A stretch of 64,000 nt of DNA from Pontibacter virosus (GTDB lineage Bacteria > Bacteroidota > Bacteroidia > Cytophagales > Hymenobacteraceae). A model generated the notes under the pieces. It was not told the origin of the DNA. It saw nothing but the letters and a program-made list of their open reading frames with translations, and searched no databases. This document shows positions 1 through 8,905 of the stretch, piece after piece; the first letter of the stretch is position 1; each line of letters opens with the position of its first letter. A program made the position numbers and the translations under genes. The stretch is from NCBI RefSeq assembly GCF_003096355.1, contig NZ_QEKI01000002.1:186001-250000 (forward strand), in the 5' to 3' direction.

Positions 1-62
1 GTTTTTTTATCGATCTCACTTCCCATACCTGCCAGACCCCTTAAAACAGTGGCTCGAGATGG

Positions 63-728
63 TTGCCAAATGGCGGGCAGGCATCGCAGGGCATCTGCTT
101 TCGTATAGCATGTTTGAATCAGCAAAGCCATACCTTGGAAGGAGCAACCGAAACCAGTCATACAAGAGGACGGATCTTCCTCATCCGACACGCACGGCCC
201 GTGGTGCCGAAGAAGGGGTATTTTAACAAAGCATCTGCACGGGCTTACATAAATGACTACGATGCGGCAGAAGTCGAGCAATTCGTATTCGAGCACGCGG
301 CCATTCCCTTTCAGGAAATCCGCCAGGTATATTGCAGCACTTTGGTGCGGTCGCAGCTTACCGCCCGCCAGATATTTGGGGAGGAGGTCGAGCTGATTGT
401 GCGGCATGAGTTCAGGGAGTTTGAGCGCCGTATTTTCTCGTTGCCCCTGCTGCGGCTTCCCATCCGGCTCTGGCTGGTGAGTGCCCGGTTGCTTTGGATG
501 ATGGGACTGAACAGCAAGGGTATCGAGACGTTCCGGCAGGCGAAGCAGCGAGCACGGGAAGCTGCCTCTTTTTTGGCGGGTGACGCAGAACATAATCCTG
601 CTGTGATACTGGTGGCACACGGCCTGCTCAATAACTTTATACGCTGGTACCTGCAGGACCTGGGCTGGAAGTCGACCCTCCACGAGGGCAGCGGCTTTTT
701 AAGCGTGACCATGCTGGAGAAAAAATAA
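63..728 (+). CDS. Histidine phosphatase family protein (phosphoglycerate mutase-like)
   Basis: This is a cytosolic phosphohydrolase of the histidine phosphatase superfamily; its substrate cannot be told from sequence. The phospho-acceptor motif R-H-A-R lies near residues 42-45, and the second catalytic His of the VAHG motif is near residue 186. A CSTLVRS segment between them fits the family. The start is uncertain: the only in-frame candidates are TTG codons (63, 114, 135), an in-frame stop lies at 42-44, and no ATG occurs before the catalytic motif. Homologous proteins would be expected to begin only about 5-10 residues before the RHA motif, so about 30 N-terminal residues here may not be translated. 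It ends at a terminator shared with the convergent susD-like gene. Confidence 0.8.
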   Translation: MPNGGQASQGICFRIACLNQQSHTLEGATETSHTRGRIFLIRHARPVVPKKGYFNKASARAYINDYDAAEVEQFVFEHAAIPFQEIRQVYCSTLVRSQLTARQIFGEEVELIVRHEFREFERRIFSLPLLRLPIRLWLVSARLLWMMGLNSKGIETFRQAKQRAREAASFLAGDAEHNPAVILVAHGLLNNFIRWYLQDLGWKSTLHEGSGFLSVTMLEKK

Positions 729-764
729 AAAAGCCCCGGCAACCAGAAGGCTGCCGGGGCTTTT
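727..764. terminator. Bidirectional rho-independent terminator
   Basis: A strong GC stem (AGCCCCGGCA paired with TGCCGGGGCT) is flanked by A-runs on the left and T-runs on the right. It therefore works for both the phosphatase gene (plus) and the SusD-like gene (minus), which converge on it. Confidence 0.85.
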
Positions 765-786
765 AGAATGGTGTTCCTTTCGGATA

Positions 787-2238
787 TTAGTAACCAGTGG
801 TTTGCTGAGATTCTAACGTTGGGTTTGCGTCGATTTCACCCTGCGGAATTGGCCACGCCCACTCACGAGCAGTTGGTGCCAATGAGCAGTTAGTAGCGGT
901 AGTACCGCAGTCTTCACGCTCAATTGTACGCGTAGTGCGCTTCAGGTCGAAGAAGCGGTGTCCTTCGCCGATCAGTTCCTTACGGCGCTCCAGTGCAATC
1001 GCATCCAGGGTAGCCTGCAGTCCAACCGGTGTGTTTAGCAGTGGGTTGTATCCTTCGATACGGGCAGCGCGCAAGGTGTGCAGATCTGCAATAGCACCAA
1101 GCAGGTCAGGCGTAGACTTCATGGCTCTGGCCTCGGCACGGATCAGGTACATTTCAGCAGTTCTGAAAACTTTCCAGTCTACCAGGTTGTCTGACGCAGT
1201 GCCACGGCTTAAGAATTTTGTCATCACCGTTCTTGGAGAGCCAGAAAGGTTTCTGGTACCAAAATAGGCTGTAGTACGAATGTCATTAGCATTGTACTCT
1301 GCCAACAGTTCTTCAGATGGTCTGAAACGGTTTCGGTTAGACGGTCCGTTAAAAGTACCGCTAGAAGCCGAGCCTTCGCCAGCGTTGAAGTTTATTGACC
1401 AGATCACGCCCGCATAAGTCGCGTCAGTCCAAACACCAGGGAACTGCGCTCTCGTAGCAAGCGGACGGGCATCGATAACCTGAGTTGCGTAGGTTTCAGC
1501 AGCATCATAGTTCTTCGCGTACAGGTTCACACGGGCCAGAATTGCTTTTACTACAATTTGGTCGATGAACGCACGGTTAGAAGTATTGACGGCTCTGTCT
1601 ACGTCGCCGAGCAGCGTTTCAGCTTCTTCCAAATCTCTGAAGATCTTGTTGTAGTTCTCCTGCACGGTCTCTCTGGCTGGTTTTGCTTCCGGGTCAACAG
1701 ACTCGATGTAAGGCACTCCCAACTCGTTTGAGTTACGGTCGTAGCTAACAGCCCAGTAGCGCAGCAGGTCGAAGTGTGCCATCGCTCTGATCGCCAAAGC
1801 CTGTCCTTTCAGACGGTTCACTCGACCTGGGTTCTCAGACGCGAAGTTGTCAATGTTGCGCAGCACGATGTTGGACTGGGTGATCACAGAGTAAGCGGCA
1901 AGCCAGGCCTGCGCTACGTCGTCCTCGTCGCTGGTGTACACCCAGTTGGTCTGGTTTGACCAGTTGGCAAGGTCTTCAGATGTCTGCACCAGGTTGTCGC
2001 TCATCATGTCAGGCAGCTGTGACCAGGTACCTGTTGTTTGAGCTCCGCTGCCAAAGTAGGCTACGTTACGGAAGCGCGCATAAGCGCCAGTCAGGGCGAA
2101 TTCGTAGTCATCCAGGTTGTTGAACAGGAAGTCTGCGTCTCTCTGGAACTCAGGTTCTACTTCGATTACTTCTTCGCAGGAAGAGAGTGCAACCGAGCAG
2201 CATAAACCCAAGCCTATAAATAGATGTTTGATTCTCAT
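787..2238 (-). CDS. SusD/RagB family nutrient-binding outer membrane lipoprotein
   Basis: This is the surface-exposed substrate-binding lipoprotein that forms a lid on its SusC partner. The 483-residue length is typical. The N-terminus has a signal peptide ending in a lipobox (LSSC, Cys21), followed by an acidic stretch. The TPR-like helical region contains segments typical of the family (GQALAIRAMAHFDLLRYW), and the C-terminal part contains LIRAEA and LERRKEL...GEGHRFFDLKR motifs. It starts 18 bp downstream of the SusC-like gene, so the two are co-transcribed. No glycoside hydrolase or protease is adjacent, so the ligand is unknown. Confidence 0.95.
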   Translation of the reverse strand: MRIKHLFIGLGLCCSVALSSCEEVIEVEPEFQRDADFLFNNLDDYEFALTGAYARFRNVAYFGSGAQTTGTWSQLPDMMSDNLVQTSEDLANWSNQTNWVYTSDEDDVAQAWLAAYSVITQSNIVLRNIDNFASENPGRVNRLKGQALAIRAMAHFDLLRYWAVSYDRNSNELGVPYIESVDPEAKPARETVQENYNKIFRDLEEAETLLGDVDRAVNTSNRAFIDQIVVKAILARVNLYAKNYDAAETYATQVIDARPLATRAQFPGVWTDATYAGVIWSINFNAGEGSASSGTFNGPSNRNRFRPSEELLAEYNANDIRTTAYFGTRNLSGSPRTVMTKFLSRGTASDNLVDWKVFRTAEMYLIRAEARAMKSTPDLLGAIADLHTLRAARIEGYNPLLNTPVGLQATLDAIALERRKELIGEGHRFFDLKRTTRTIEREDCGTTATNCSLAPTAREWAWPIPQGEIDANPTLESQQTTGY

Positions 2239-2256
2239 TTTCTGTAAATTAAATTA

Positions 2257-5208
2257 TTAAAAACCAACGTTCAGACCAAATGTAACAGTGCGGAGGGCTG
2301 GGTACTGAGCACCCACCAGTGAGCCTGTTGAAACTTCCGGGTCGAAACCTTTAAAGTTAGTCCAGGTTTTCAGGTTCTGGCCCTGAGCAAACAGTCTGAT
2401 GCTGCTGATGCCTATGCCGCTGTAGATGCTCTGTGGCAACTCGTAAGACAGGTTGATGTTACGCAGACGCAGGAAGTCGCCATCCTCTACGAAACGGGTA
2501 GTACCCGAACGGAATGGGCTGCCTGGTCTTGGCACATCTGTAACTCTGTTATCCGGCGTCCACTCATTAAGCATAGACGTCGAGAGGTTGTCCCACAGGT
2601 ATTGCGGATGCTCTACGTTTGCACGGTCGTTGTTGTAGAGTTTGTTGCCTGTTACGAAGCTGAAGAAACTGCTCAACTCAAGTCCTTTGAAGCGAAGCGT
2701 AGTACCGAAACCACCAAACCAAGGCGTCTCAACTGAACCTACAATTACACGGTCGTTCGGGTCGTATACTTCTGTAATCTCGCCTTCTCTTGTGAAATAC
2801 TGCGCATTACCGTTGTCTGGGTTTACACCGGCATAACGTACCACGTACAGAGAGTTCATTGGCTCGCCAACACGCTGGATGTAAAGGCCTTCAATCATCT
2901 CTTCTTCGTTGCCTACCAGGCTCAGCACTTCGTTCTTGTTATAAGTTGCGCTAATGTTGGCACTCCATGTGAAGTCAGGTGAGGCAATGATGTCGCCGTT
3001 CAGGGCAAGTTCCACACCGCGGTTGCGCAGTTCGCCTACGTTAGAGAGCAGGTTAGTGAAACCAGTGGTTCTGGACAGCTGACGGCTGAGGAACAGGTCG
3101 CTTGTCACAGCGTTGTAGAATTCACCAGTAGCTTGTAGTCTGCCATTCAGTGTAGTAAACTCAAGACCTGTGTTGAATGTGGTCTTTCTTTCCCACTGCA
3201 GGTCAGGGTTAGCTAACTGCAACTGGCTCAAACCGCTGATACCAGCATATACAGAACGGGCAAAAAGCTCTCTGGAGGCAAAGTCGTCTGTAAGTGCCTG
3301 GTTACCGGCAGAACCGTAGCTGATCTTATACTTTACGTCGTTGAACACACCGGTCAGCCCTTCGAAGAAAGCTTCGTCAGACAGGATCCAGCTGAAACCG
3401 ATAGAACCGAAGTTCGCATAGCGTCTGTTCGCACCGAAACGGGAAGAACCGTCACGACGGGCACCAAGTGTCACAAAGTATCTGTCTTTGAAACCGTAGT
3501 TGATGTTGGTGAAGTAAGAAAGCAGCGCGTTTTCAGTGCCTGAGCCGCCCACAGCCGGAATATAACCGTTAGTAGCGTTACCCGGTGTGATACCCGCTTC
3601 GTTCTGGAAAGCACCTCCCAGGCCGTAACCTGTAAAGTTGAATGTTCTGAATTTTCTGTTCACGATCTCGTTGAAGAGACCTACCGACAAGGTATGGTCT
3701 TCGCCGAAAGATGTGCTATACGTGGCAGAGGTAGTACCAGTGTAGGAGAAGTTACGGTTGTAACCACGGCCGAAGCTACCTGAACCACCCGTAGAGAACT
3801 GACCAGTATAAGTAGTAGGATTCACGAATGCAGTTTGCTCGTTGCCAGTAAAGTCGCCACCCCAAGTTGTTCTGAGTGACAAACCTTCCAGGAATGGAGC
3901 CTGATAGCCTACATAAATGTTACCAACCGCCTTCATTTGCTGACGAAGGTTTTTGTTTTCAAGAAGTTCCTGCATCGCGTTAGGCTGACCAGAAGTCATC
4001 TGCGTGTAGTTGCCTTCCTCATCATACACCGTCTCGTAAGGGTTCGTCCAACGGATCGCGTTAAGCGGTGCGTTGATACCCGTGTTTGCCTCACTTGTGT
4101 TGGTGAACTCAGAGTAACCGAAAGTAGAGTTCAGACCAAAGTTGAAGTTACCGGCGTTGGACTCCACGTTGGCTCTACCTGTGTAGCGCTCCAAACCAGT
4201 GTTAGGCACGGTACCTGTCTGGTCGAAAAGAGAGCCTGACAGGTAGTAAGTGGTTTTTTCGCTACCGCCTGATGCACTCAGAGTGTGGTTCTTGGTTGTA
4301 CCCGTCTTGAAGAACACATCCTCCCAATTCGTGTCAACTTTTCTCAGTTCAACAAGCTCTTCATCAGTCCAGCCGTAAGGGTTGCCGCGCTGCAGTTCGT
4401 ACTGCAGTTTCTGCTCTGTGTTCATTACCTCCAGCCTGTTCTCAGGAGCTCTTGAGAAGCCATACTGTACGTCGTAGTTAATACGGGTTTTACCGGCAAG
4501 ACCTTTACGGGTAGTGATTACAACAACACCGTTTGCACCTCTTGAACCATAGATAGAAGTAGCCGAAGCGTCTTTCAGGATCGTAAGGCTTTCAAAGTCA
4601 GCAGGGTTCAGGGTAGCAAAGTCAGCTGCAGAAATCTGCACACCGTCCATGATGTAAAGCGGGTCGTTTGTACCACGGAGAGAGCCTCTGCCACGGATCA
4701 CCACGTTAGCCGCCGCACCAGGCTGACCAGAGTTGGCCTGCACCAGGATACCCGGTGCTCTACCCTGAAGTGCCTGATCGAAAGATGCCAACGGCACCTG
4801 ACGGATCTCTTCAGCTTTCACCGTAGAAACCGAACCAGCTACTTCACGCTGTGTTTGCGTGGTATAACCCGTCACTACTACTTCTGAAAGCTGACGCGTG
4901 TCAGCACTCAATGCTACATTAATACTTGATCTGTTCCCAATCACGATCTCCTGTGTAGTCATACCAATCTGACGGAAGACCAAAGTGGCAGTCTCAGCAG
5001 TTACGTTAGCCGGAATGGTGATGGAGTAGCCACCGTCAACACCAGTGCTGACGCCCGTGGTTGTACCTTTCACGATAACGGACACACCAGGTAGCGCCTC
5101 GCCAGTTGCCTGCTCGGTCACTGTACCCGATATAGTTCTGCCCTGCGCAGCCACCTGTTCTACCAGGCAGAGCACCAGAGCAAATACCATAAGTACGAAT
5201 TTTCTCAT
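2257..5208 (-). CDS. SusC/RagA family TonB-linked outer membrane protein
   Basis: This is a TonB-dependent outer membrane transporter of 983 residues. In order it has a signal peptide (about 1-21, ending VAAQG), a carboxypeptidase-like regulatory beta domain (about 22-110, GRTISGTVTEQATGEALPGV), the plug (about 115-235, with the family hallmarks VVTGYTTQ, RGRGSL and PLYIMDGV), and a 22-stranded barrel ending in a terminal Phe. It is the first gene of a susC-susD pair. No extra STN domain or adjacent sigma/anti-sigma genes are visible, so it does not look FecIR-controlled. The substrate cannot be assigned. Confidence 0.96.
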   Translation of the reverse strand: MRKFVLMVFALVLCLVEQVAAQGRTISGTVTEQATGEALPGVSVIVKGTTTGVSTGVDGGYSITIPANVTAETATLVFRQIGMTTQEIVIGNRSSINVALSADTRQLSEVVVTGYTTQTQREVAGSVSTVKAEEIRQVPLASFDQALQGRAPGILVQANSGQPGAAANVVIRGRGSLRGTNDPLYIMDGVQISAADFATLNPADFESLTILKDASATSIYGSRGANGVVVITTRKGLAGKTRINYDVQYGFSRAPENRLEVMNTEQKLQYELQRGNPYGWTDEELVELRKVDTNWEDVFFKTGTTKNHTLSASGGSEKTTYYLSGSLFDQTGTVPNTGLERYTGRANVESNAGNFNFGLNSTFGYSEFTNTSEANTGINAPLNAIRWTNPYETVYDEEGNYTQMTSGQPNAMQELLENKNLRQQMKAVGNIYVGYQAPFLEGLSLRTTWGGDFTGNEQTAFVNPTTYTGQFSTGGSGSFGRGYNRNFSYTGTTSATYSTSFGEDHTLSVGLFNEIVNRKFRTFNFTGYGLGGAFQNEAGITPGNATNGYIPAVGGSGTENALLSYFTNINYGFKDRYFVTLGARRDGSSRFGANRRYANFGSIGFSWILSDEAFFEGLTGVFNDVKYKISYGSAGNQALTDDFASRELFARSVYAGISGLSQLQLANPDLQWERKTTFNTGLEFTTLNGRLQATGEFYNAVTSDLFLSRQLSRTTGFTNLLSNVGELRNRGVELALNGDIIASPDFTWSANISATYNKNEVLSLVGNEEEMIEGLYIQRVGEPMNSLYVVRYAGVNPDNGNAQYFTREGEITEVYDPNDRVIVGSVETPWFGGFGTTLRFKGLELSSFFSFVTGNKLYNNDRANVEHPQYLWDNLSTSMLNEWTPDNRVTDVPRPGSPFRSGTTRFVEDGDFLRLRNINLSYELPQSIYSGIGISSIRLFAQGQNLKTWTNFKGFDPEVSTGSLVGAQYPALRTVTFGLNVGF

Positions 5209-5657
5209 AGAATTTGAGTTTAAGTTAGAAAAATTGAGTTAATCACTAGATTCAATGTGAGTTTCAGTCAGAGGTAGTTATAGCTTGCATACATCTCCAC
5301 AGTCAACACAACATCATCACGCAAGTTAATTACTACAGACACTTTTTCAAGCATAATTTAAAAACTTCCGCTTTAAAAAAGAATACGATACCAAGATTTA
5401 TTTTTAACACATAGATTGCCAGCTAATTAAAAAACCTGCATCATCCAAGTTGTGCCGGTTTTGGGTACAGCAAACTTCAAGAAATTTGCCTCACAGCGCT
5501 GTTTTTAAAGCCAAAGGCCAGCCGGAGGCTTTTTTTGCGACCATTTAAAAGAAGGAATAATGCGGGCGCGAACATTATTTCATAATAAACTAAACATTTA
5601 GTTTGTAAACTAAGTAATTAGTTATATATTTATCCTACCAATCAGCCAATACGACAT
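5209..5657. other. Divergent intergenic region between susC-like and blaI-like genes
   Basis: This 449-bp AT-rich gap carries regulatory sequence for two divergent genes. The right end holds the paired ACTAA/TTAGT operator and a promoter-like element for the blaI-like gene (listed separately). A weak hairpin lies at about 5507-5538 (AAAGCC...GGCTTT with a T-run) and may be a terminator remnant. I found no clear TAnnTTTG box for the susC-like gene and no gene in the gap. Confidence 0.6.
5589..5632 (+). promoter_or_regulatory. Probable BlaI-family operator pair overlapping a promoter
   Basis: Two perfect dyads of the form ACTAA-N4-TTAGT lie at 5589-5602 and 5609-5622, separated by 6 bp, so their centres are 20 bp (two helical turns) apart. 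They overlap a promoter-like element: TTTG at 5602-5605, then about 19 bp, then TATATTTA at 5625-5632, close to the Bacteroidota TAnnTTTG box. The first gene downstream encodes a BlaI/MecI-type repressor, so autoregulation is the natural inference. Confidence 0.65.
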
Positions 5658-6050
5658 ATGAAAGAACTTACCAAAGCCGAAGAAGAGATCATGCAGATCC
5701 TTTGGAAACTGCAGAGAGGGTTTGTGAAGGACATCTTGGAGGAAATGCCGGAGCCAAAGCCTGCCTACAACACCGTGTCCACGATTGTGCGAATTCTGGA
5801 GAAAAAAGGGTTTGTCGGCTATACCGCCTTCGGAAAGTCGCACGAGTACTACCCGCTGGTGGCAGAGGACAAGTATAAGAGCTTCTTCCTGAAAAACTTT
5901 ATGAGTGGCTATTTTGGAGGCTCTTTCGAAAAGCTCGTTTCTTTTTTCGCCAAGGACAACAACCTGGATGTAAAGGAGATCGACCAACTGATGCGCCATG
6001 TAAAAGACGAACTAAAAGAGGAGGATCCGAAAGATGGAAACAACGGTTAA
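5658..6050 (+). CDS. BlaI/MecI/CopY family transcriptional repressor
   Basis: This is a winged-helix repressor of 130 residues, the usual family size. The N-terminal half (KELTKAEEEIMQILW...) is the DNA-binding domain with the typical YNTVSTIVRILEKKGFV recognition helix and wing. The C-terminal half is the dimerisation region, which in this family is cleaved or released on signal from an M56 sensor. The gene overlaps the following M56 gene by 17 bp, so the two are translationally coupled. The paired dyads just upstream are its likely operator. The regulated target beyond its own operon is unknown; no beta-lactamase is adjacent. Confidence 0.92.
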   Translation: MKELTKAEEEIMQILWKLQRGFVKDILEEMPEPKPAYNTVSTIVRILEKKGFVGYTAFGKSHEYYPLVAEDKYKSFFLKNFMSGYFGGSFEKLVSFFAKDNNLDVKEIDQLMRHVKDELKEEDPKDGNNG

Positions 6051-7479
6051 CTACCTGCTGCAATCAGCCCTGGCCCTGCTGGTGCTCTACCTGTTCTACA
6101 GAATTGTGCTGCACAACCAGCCTGGCCTGGTCTACAACCGGCTATACCTGCTGCTAGCCCCTGCCCTAGCGCTGATCATTCCGCTATTGCAATTGCCCTT
6201 GCCATTTGAGACGGCGCTCCCGGCTGCTGACATTATACCTGCCATCCAACTGCAGGAAATACAGGTAGTGGGCTATAGCTCAGCCACGCCTGCCATGACA
6301 TCGCTTTTCACCACAAGCCAGTTGCTCCTTATATTATATAGTGTGATTGGACTTGTGTTACTGGCCAGGCTTGGCCTGCAGGTAGTCCGCATCCGAAAGC
6401 TTGCATCCGCCGCCACACCGGTTTTTTCTTCCAGCCCCGAGGCGACCGTGCTTCAAACAGAAGGGCAATCTCCTTCTTTTGCCTTTCTGCACTATGTGTT
6501 TTTGGGAGACATGAAGCATCTGTCCGCACAGGAACGACAACAGATTCTTTTGCACGAAATGGCCCACGTGAAGCTGCGCCATACCTATGACGTGCTATAC
6601 TATGAAACACTGACGGCTCTGCTGTGGTTTAATCCGCTGGTTTGGCTGATGAAAGAGGAACTGCGCAACGTACATGAATTTCAGGCCGATGCCGAGGTGC
6701 TTGCCAATTGCCAGCCGCAAGAGTACAGCTCGCTGCTAGCCAAAGAAGCGCTCTTTATGGCCGGCATACCGGTGGGCAGTTACTTCCAGAAGCCCCAGGT
6801 TTTCCGACGCCTGCGCATGCTGCAACTCCACGGCAAACCAGCAAGCAAAACGCGCCTGCTCATGGCACTGCCTGTCATCCTCCTGCTGCTGGTGGCCTTC
6901 TCGAGCAGCAAGGTAAGCGCCGACATTGCGCCTCTCGTGGAGGAGCCGGCGTCGCTGTCTGAAATTCTGATCACTGCGCCTGCCCGGAAAGCTGCTATAC
7001 CTGTGGGGGAGCAGCGAAAAGAAGGTATACGCCCCGAGCCAACAGCAGCAGTAGCTGAGCCTAAGACGACCGAAACAGCCAGTGTTGTGAAGAAGGAGCT
7101 GAAAATGTTGGAACCAACCACTACGCCCACTCCGCCAAAAGAAGAATCTTCAACTGCAGAAAAGCCCTATAGCTATGTAGAGCAGATGCCCCAATTTGAT
7201 GGAGGTGATACTGAAATGATGAAATTCCTGGCCCGCAACATACGCTACCCGAAAGATGCGCAGGAGGTAGGCGCTGAAGGACTGGTTGTCCTGGCCTTTG
7301 TGGTAGACAAAGAAGGTGGCCTGCAGGATATCACGATCCTGAAGCCCCTGCACGAATCGCTTGACAAAGAAGCGTTACGGGTAGTGGAGAAAATGCAAGG
7401 CCAGTGGTCTCCTGGCAAACAAAATGGAGTGGCTGTACCTGTCCGCTATACCTTGCCCGTACGCTTTGCCATAAAATAA
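6034..7479 (+). CDS. M56 (BlaR1-like) membrane metallopeptidase with C-terminal TonB domain
   Basis: This is an inner-membrane sensor-protease of 481 residues. Transmembrane helices lie at about 5-25, 35-55 and 95-115. A cytoplasmic zinc peptidase domain has H174-E-M-A-H178, with a downstream HEFQAD segment (about 214-219) as the likely third ligand. A fourth helix lies at about 273-290. A Pro/Thr/Glu-rich linker (about 300-385) is followed by a TonB_C domain (about 390-481, YVEQMPQFDGG...). BlaR1 proteins normally end in a penicillin-binding sensor; here a TonB C-terminal domain replaces it. It forms an operon with the BlaI-like repressor and probably with the next gene. Confidence 0.92.
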   Translation: METTVNYLLQSALALLVLYLFYRIVLHNQPGLVYNRLYLLLAPALALIIPLLQLPLPFETALPAADIIPAIQLQEIQVVGYSSATPAMTSLFTTSQLLLILYSVIGLVLLARLGLQVVRIRKLASAATPVFSSSPEATVLQTEGQSPSFAFLHYVFLGDMKHLSAQERQQILLHEMAHVKLRHTYDVLYYETLTALLWFNPLVWLMKEELRNVHEFQADAEVLANCQPQEYSSLLAKEALFMAGIPVGSYFQKPQVFRRLRMLQLHGKPASKTRLLMALPVILLLLVAFSSSKVSADIAPLVEEPASLSEILITAPARKAAIPVGEQRKEGIRPEPTAAVAEPKTTETASVVKKELKMLEPTTTPTPPKEESSTAEKPYSYVEQMPQFDGGDTEMMKFLARNIRYPKDAQEVGAEGLVVLAFVVDKEGGLQDITILKPLHESLDKEALRVVEKMQGQWSPGKQNGVAVPVRYTLPVRFAIK

Positions 7480-7581
7480 CTCACCCCTATCTGCTTATAC
7501 CTGTTTTACCCGGCCTAAAAACCGGGGCAGGATGCCTATTGCCTTTTCTAACCTTAAACAAAACCTTAAAACTTACATCTC

Positions 7582-8835
7582 ATGAAAAACAAGAACACAC
7601 TCAAAACCCTGCTGACTGCCCCCCTGCTGGCACTCGCACTTAGTTTCGGATCGCACACAGAGGCTTTTGCGCAGACCAACAAGTCTACCGATGAGCCTTT
7701 TATGTATGTAGAGCAGATGCCCGAGTTTAAAGGCGGCATGGCCGAAATGCTCAAGTTCCTGGGTACCAATATCAAGTACCCCGATGTTGCCAAGAGCAAC
7801 GGACTGGAAGGCCTGGTGGTGATCAGCTTTGTGGTAGAGACAAATGGCAGCATCAGTGAAGTGAAAACCGTGAAGCCGCTCAGCAAGGAAACAGATGAAG
7901 AAGCGATGCGGGTGGTAAAGCAGATGAATGGCCAGTGGACACCGGGCCGGCAGAATGGCAAAGCTGTGCGGGTGCGCTATACCTTGCCAATCAAGTTCGC
8001 CTTAAAGGACACTGACCGGGCCGCCGCTGCGAGCGTGGCTAATCGCATGCCTGCTTTTAAAGGCGGTACAGAAGCGATGCAGCAGGCCATGCAAGCCCAC
8101 TTGGCCTTGCCAGCCGAGGCCAGGAAGGAGAACCTGAACGCCCGTGTGGTAGTGAAGTTCTACGTGGACCGCGAAGGACAGGTAGCAAACGTGCGCCTGG
8201 AAGGCACCAAGCTGAAGAAAACCGTTGGCCCGGGCTCCGAACTAGACTACATGGATGCCTCTACTTTCCAACTGCAGAACAAAACTCTTTTGGCTAAACT
8301 TTCCGAATCAGCCATGGCTGCTGTGAAGGCCACGTCCGGCCAATGGGAGCCAGCTCTTAAAAACGGGCAGCCAACCGGTGCTGAAGTGGTGCTACCCGTG
8401 CAGTTCCTGAGTTCCGAATCGGGCCATGGCAGCGAGAAAATGGGTGTACCCAGCATGACCAAGTACACCAAAAGCTTTTACAAAGCAGATGAAGTGGATG
8501 TGAAGCCCGCTTTCAAAGACGGTTCGTTTGAACGCTACCTGGCCAAAAACCTGCGCTACCCTGCGAAAGCTGAATTTGAAGGCCCGCTCTCGCTGACATT
8601 CACGGTAAAAGCAGACGGCACTGTCATGTCTATGATCCCGACCAGTGTAGGCAAAGAGATGCACGATATGATCTCCAACGTGTTTCAGAAATCGAACGGC
8701 CAGTGGAATCCTGGCAAAGTGGATGGTCAGCCGGTGAACGTCACCCAGACCCTAACCATTTTGTTTGTGACAGACAACGGCGGCAAGAAGTCCGAATTAG
8801 AGAAAGCCGACGTAGTGGTAACCAGGTATAAATAA
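7582..8835 (+). CDS. Periplasmic protein with three TonB_C-like domains
   Basis: This 417-residue protein has a cleavable signal peptide (about 1-30, ending EAFAQ) and no other membrane helix, so it is predicted to be periplasmic rather than a membrane-anchored energy transducer. Three TonB_C-like repeats are visible: about 40-140 (YVEQMPEFKGG), 150-275 (NRMPAFKGG) and 300-395 (KPAFKDG). Each ends in a GQW-x-PG/PA...V-x-x-LP/LT element. The first repeat is nearly the same as the TonB domain of the M56 protein just upstream, which suggests local duplication. It lies 102 bp after the M56 gene and before a strong terminator. Function unknown. Confidence 0.85.
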   Translation: MKNKNTLKTLLTAPLLALALSFGSHTEAFAQTNKSTDEPFMYVEQMPEFKGGMAEMLKFLGTNIKYPDVAKSNGLEGLVVISFVVETNGSISEVKTVKPLSKETDEEAMRVVKQMNGQWTPGRQNGKAVRVRYTLPIKFALKDTDRAAAASVANRMPAFKGGTEAMQQAMQAHLALPAEARKENLNARVVVKFYVDREGQVANVRLEGTKLKKTVGPGSELDYMDASTFQLQNKTLLAKLSESAMAAVKATSGQWEPALKNGQPTGAEVVLPVQFLSSESGHGSEKMGVPSMTKYTKSFYKADEVDVKPAFKDGSFERYLAKNLRYPAKAEFEGPLSLTFTVKADGTVMSMIPTSVGKEMHDMISNVFQKSNGQWNPGKVDGQPVNVTQTLTILFVTDNGGKKSELEKADVVVTRYK

Positions 8836-8862
8836 GCTACGAAAACAAAAACTTGTTAGGTT

Positions 8863-8898
8863 GCCCCTGGCGCCGCTTTTGGCGGCCCAGGGGTTTTT
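8863..8898. terminator. Rho-independent terminator
   Basis: A stem of GCCCCTGG-CGCCGC paired with GGCGG-CCCAGGGG, with a short T loop and a following T-run. It closes the blaI-M56-TonB_C operon. The minus-strand surE gene ends just to its right and may use it as well. Confidence 0.8.
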
Positions 8899-8905
8899 CT
8901 ATACC

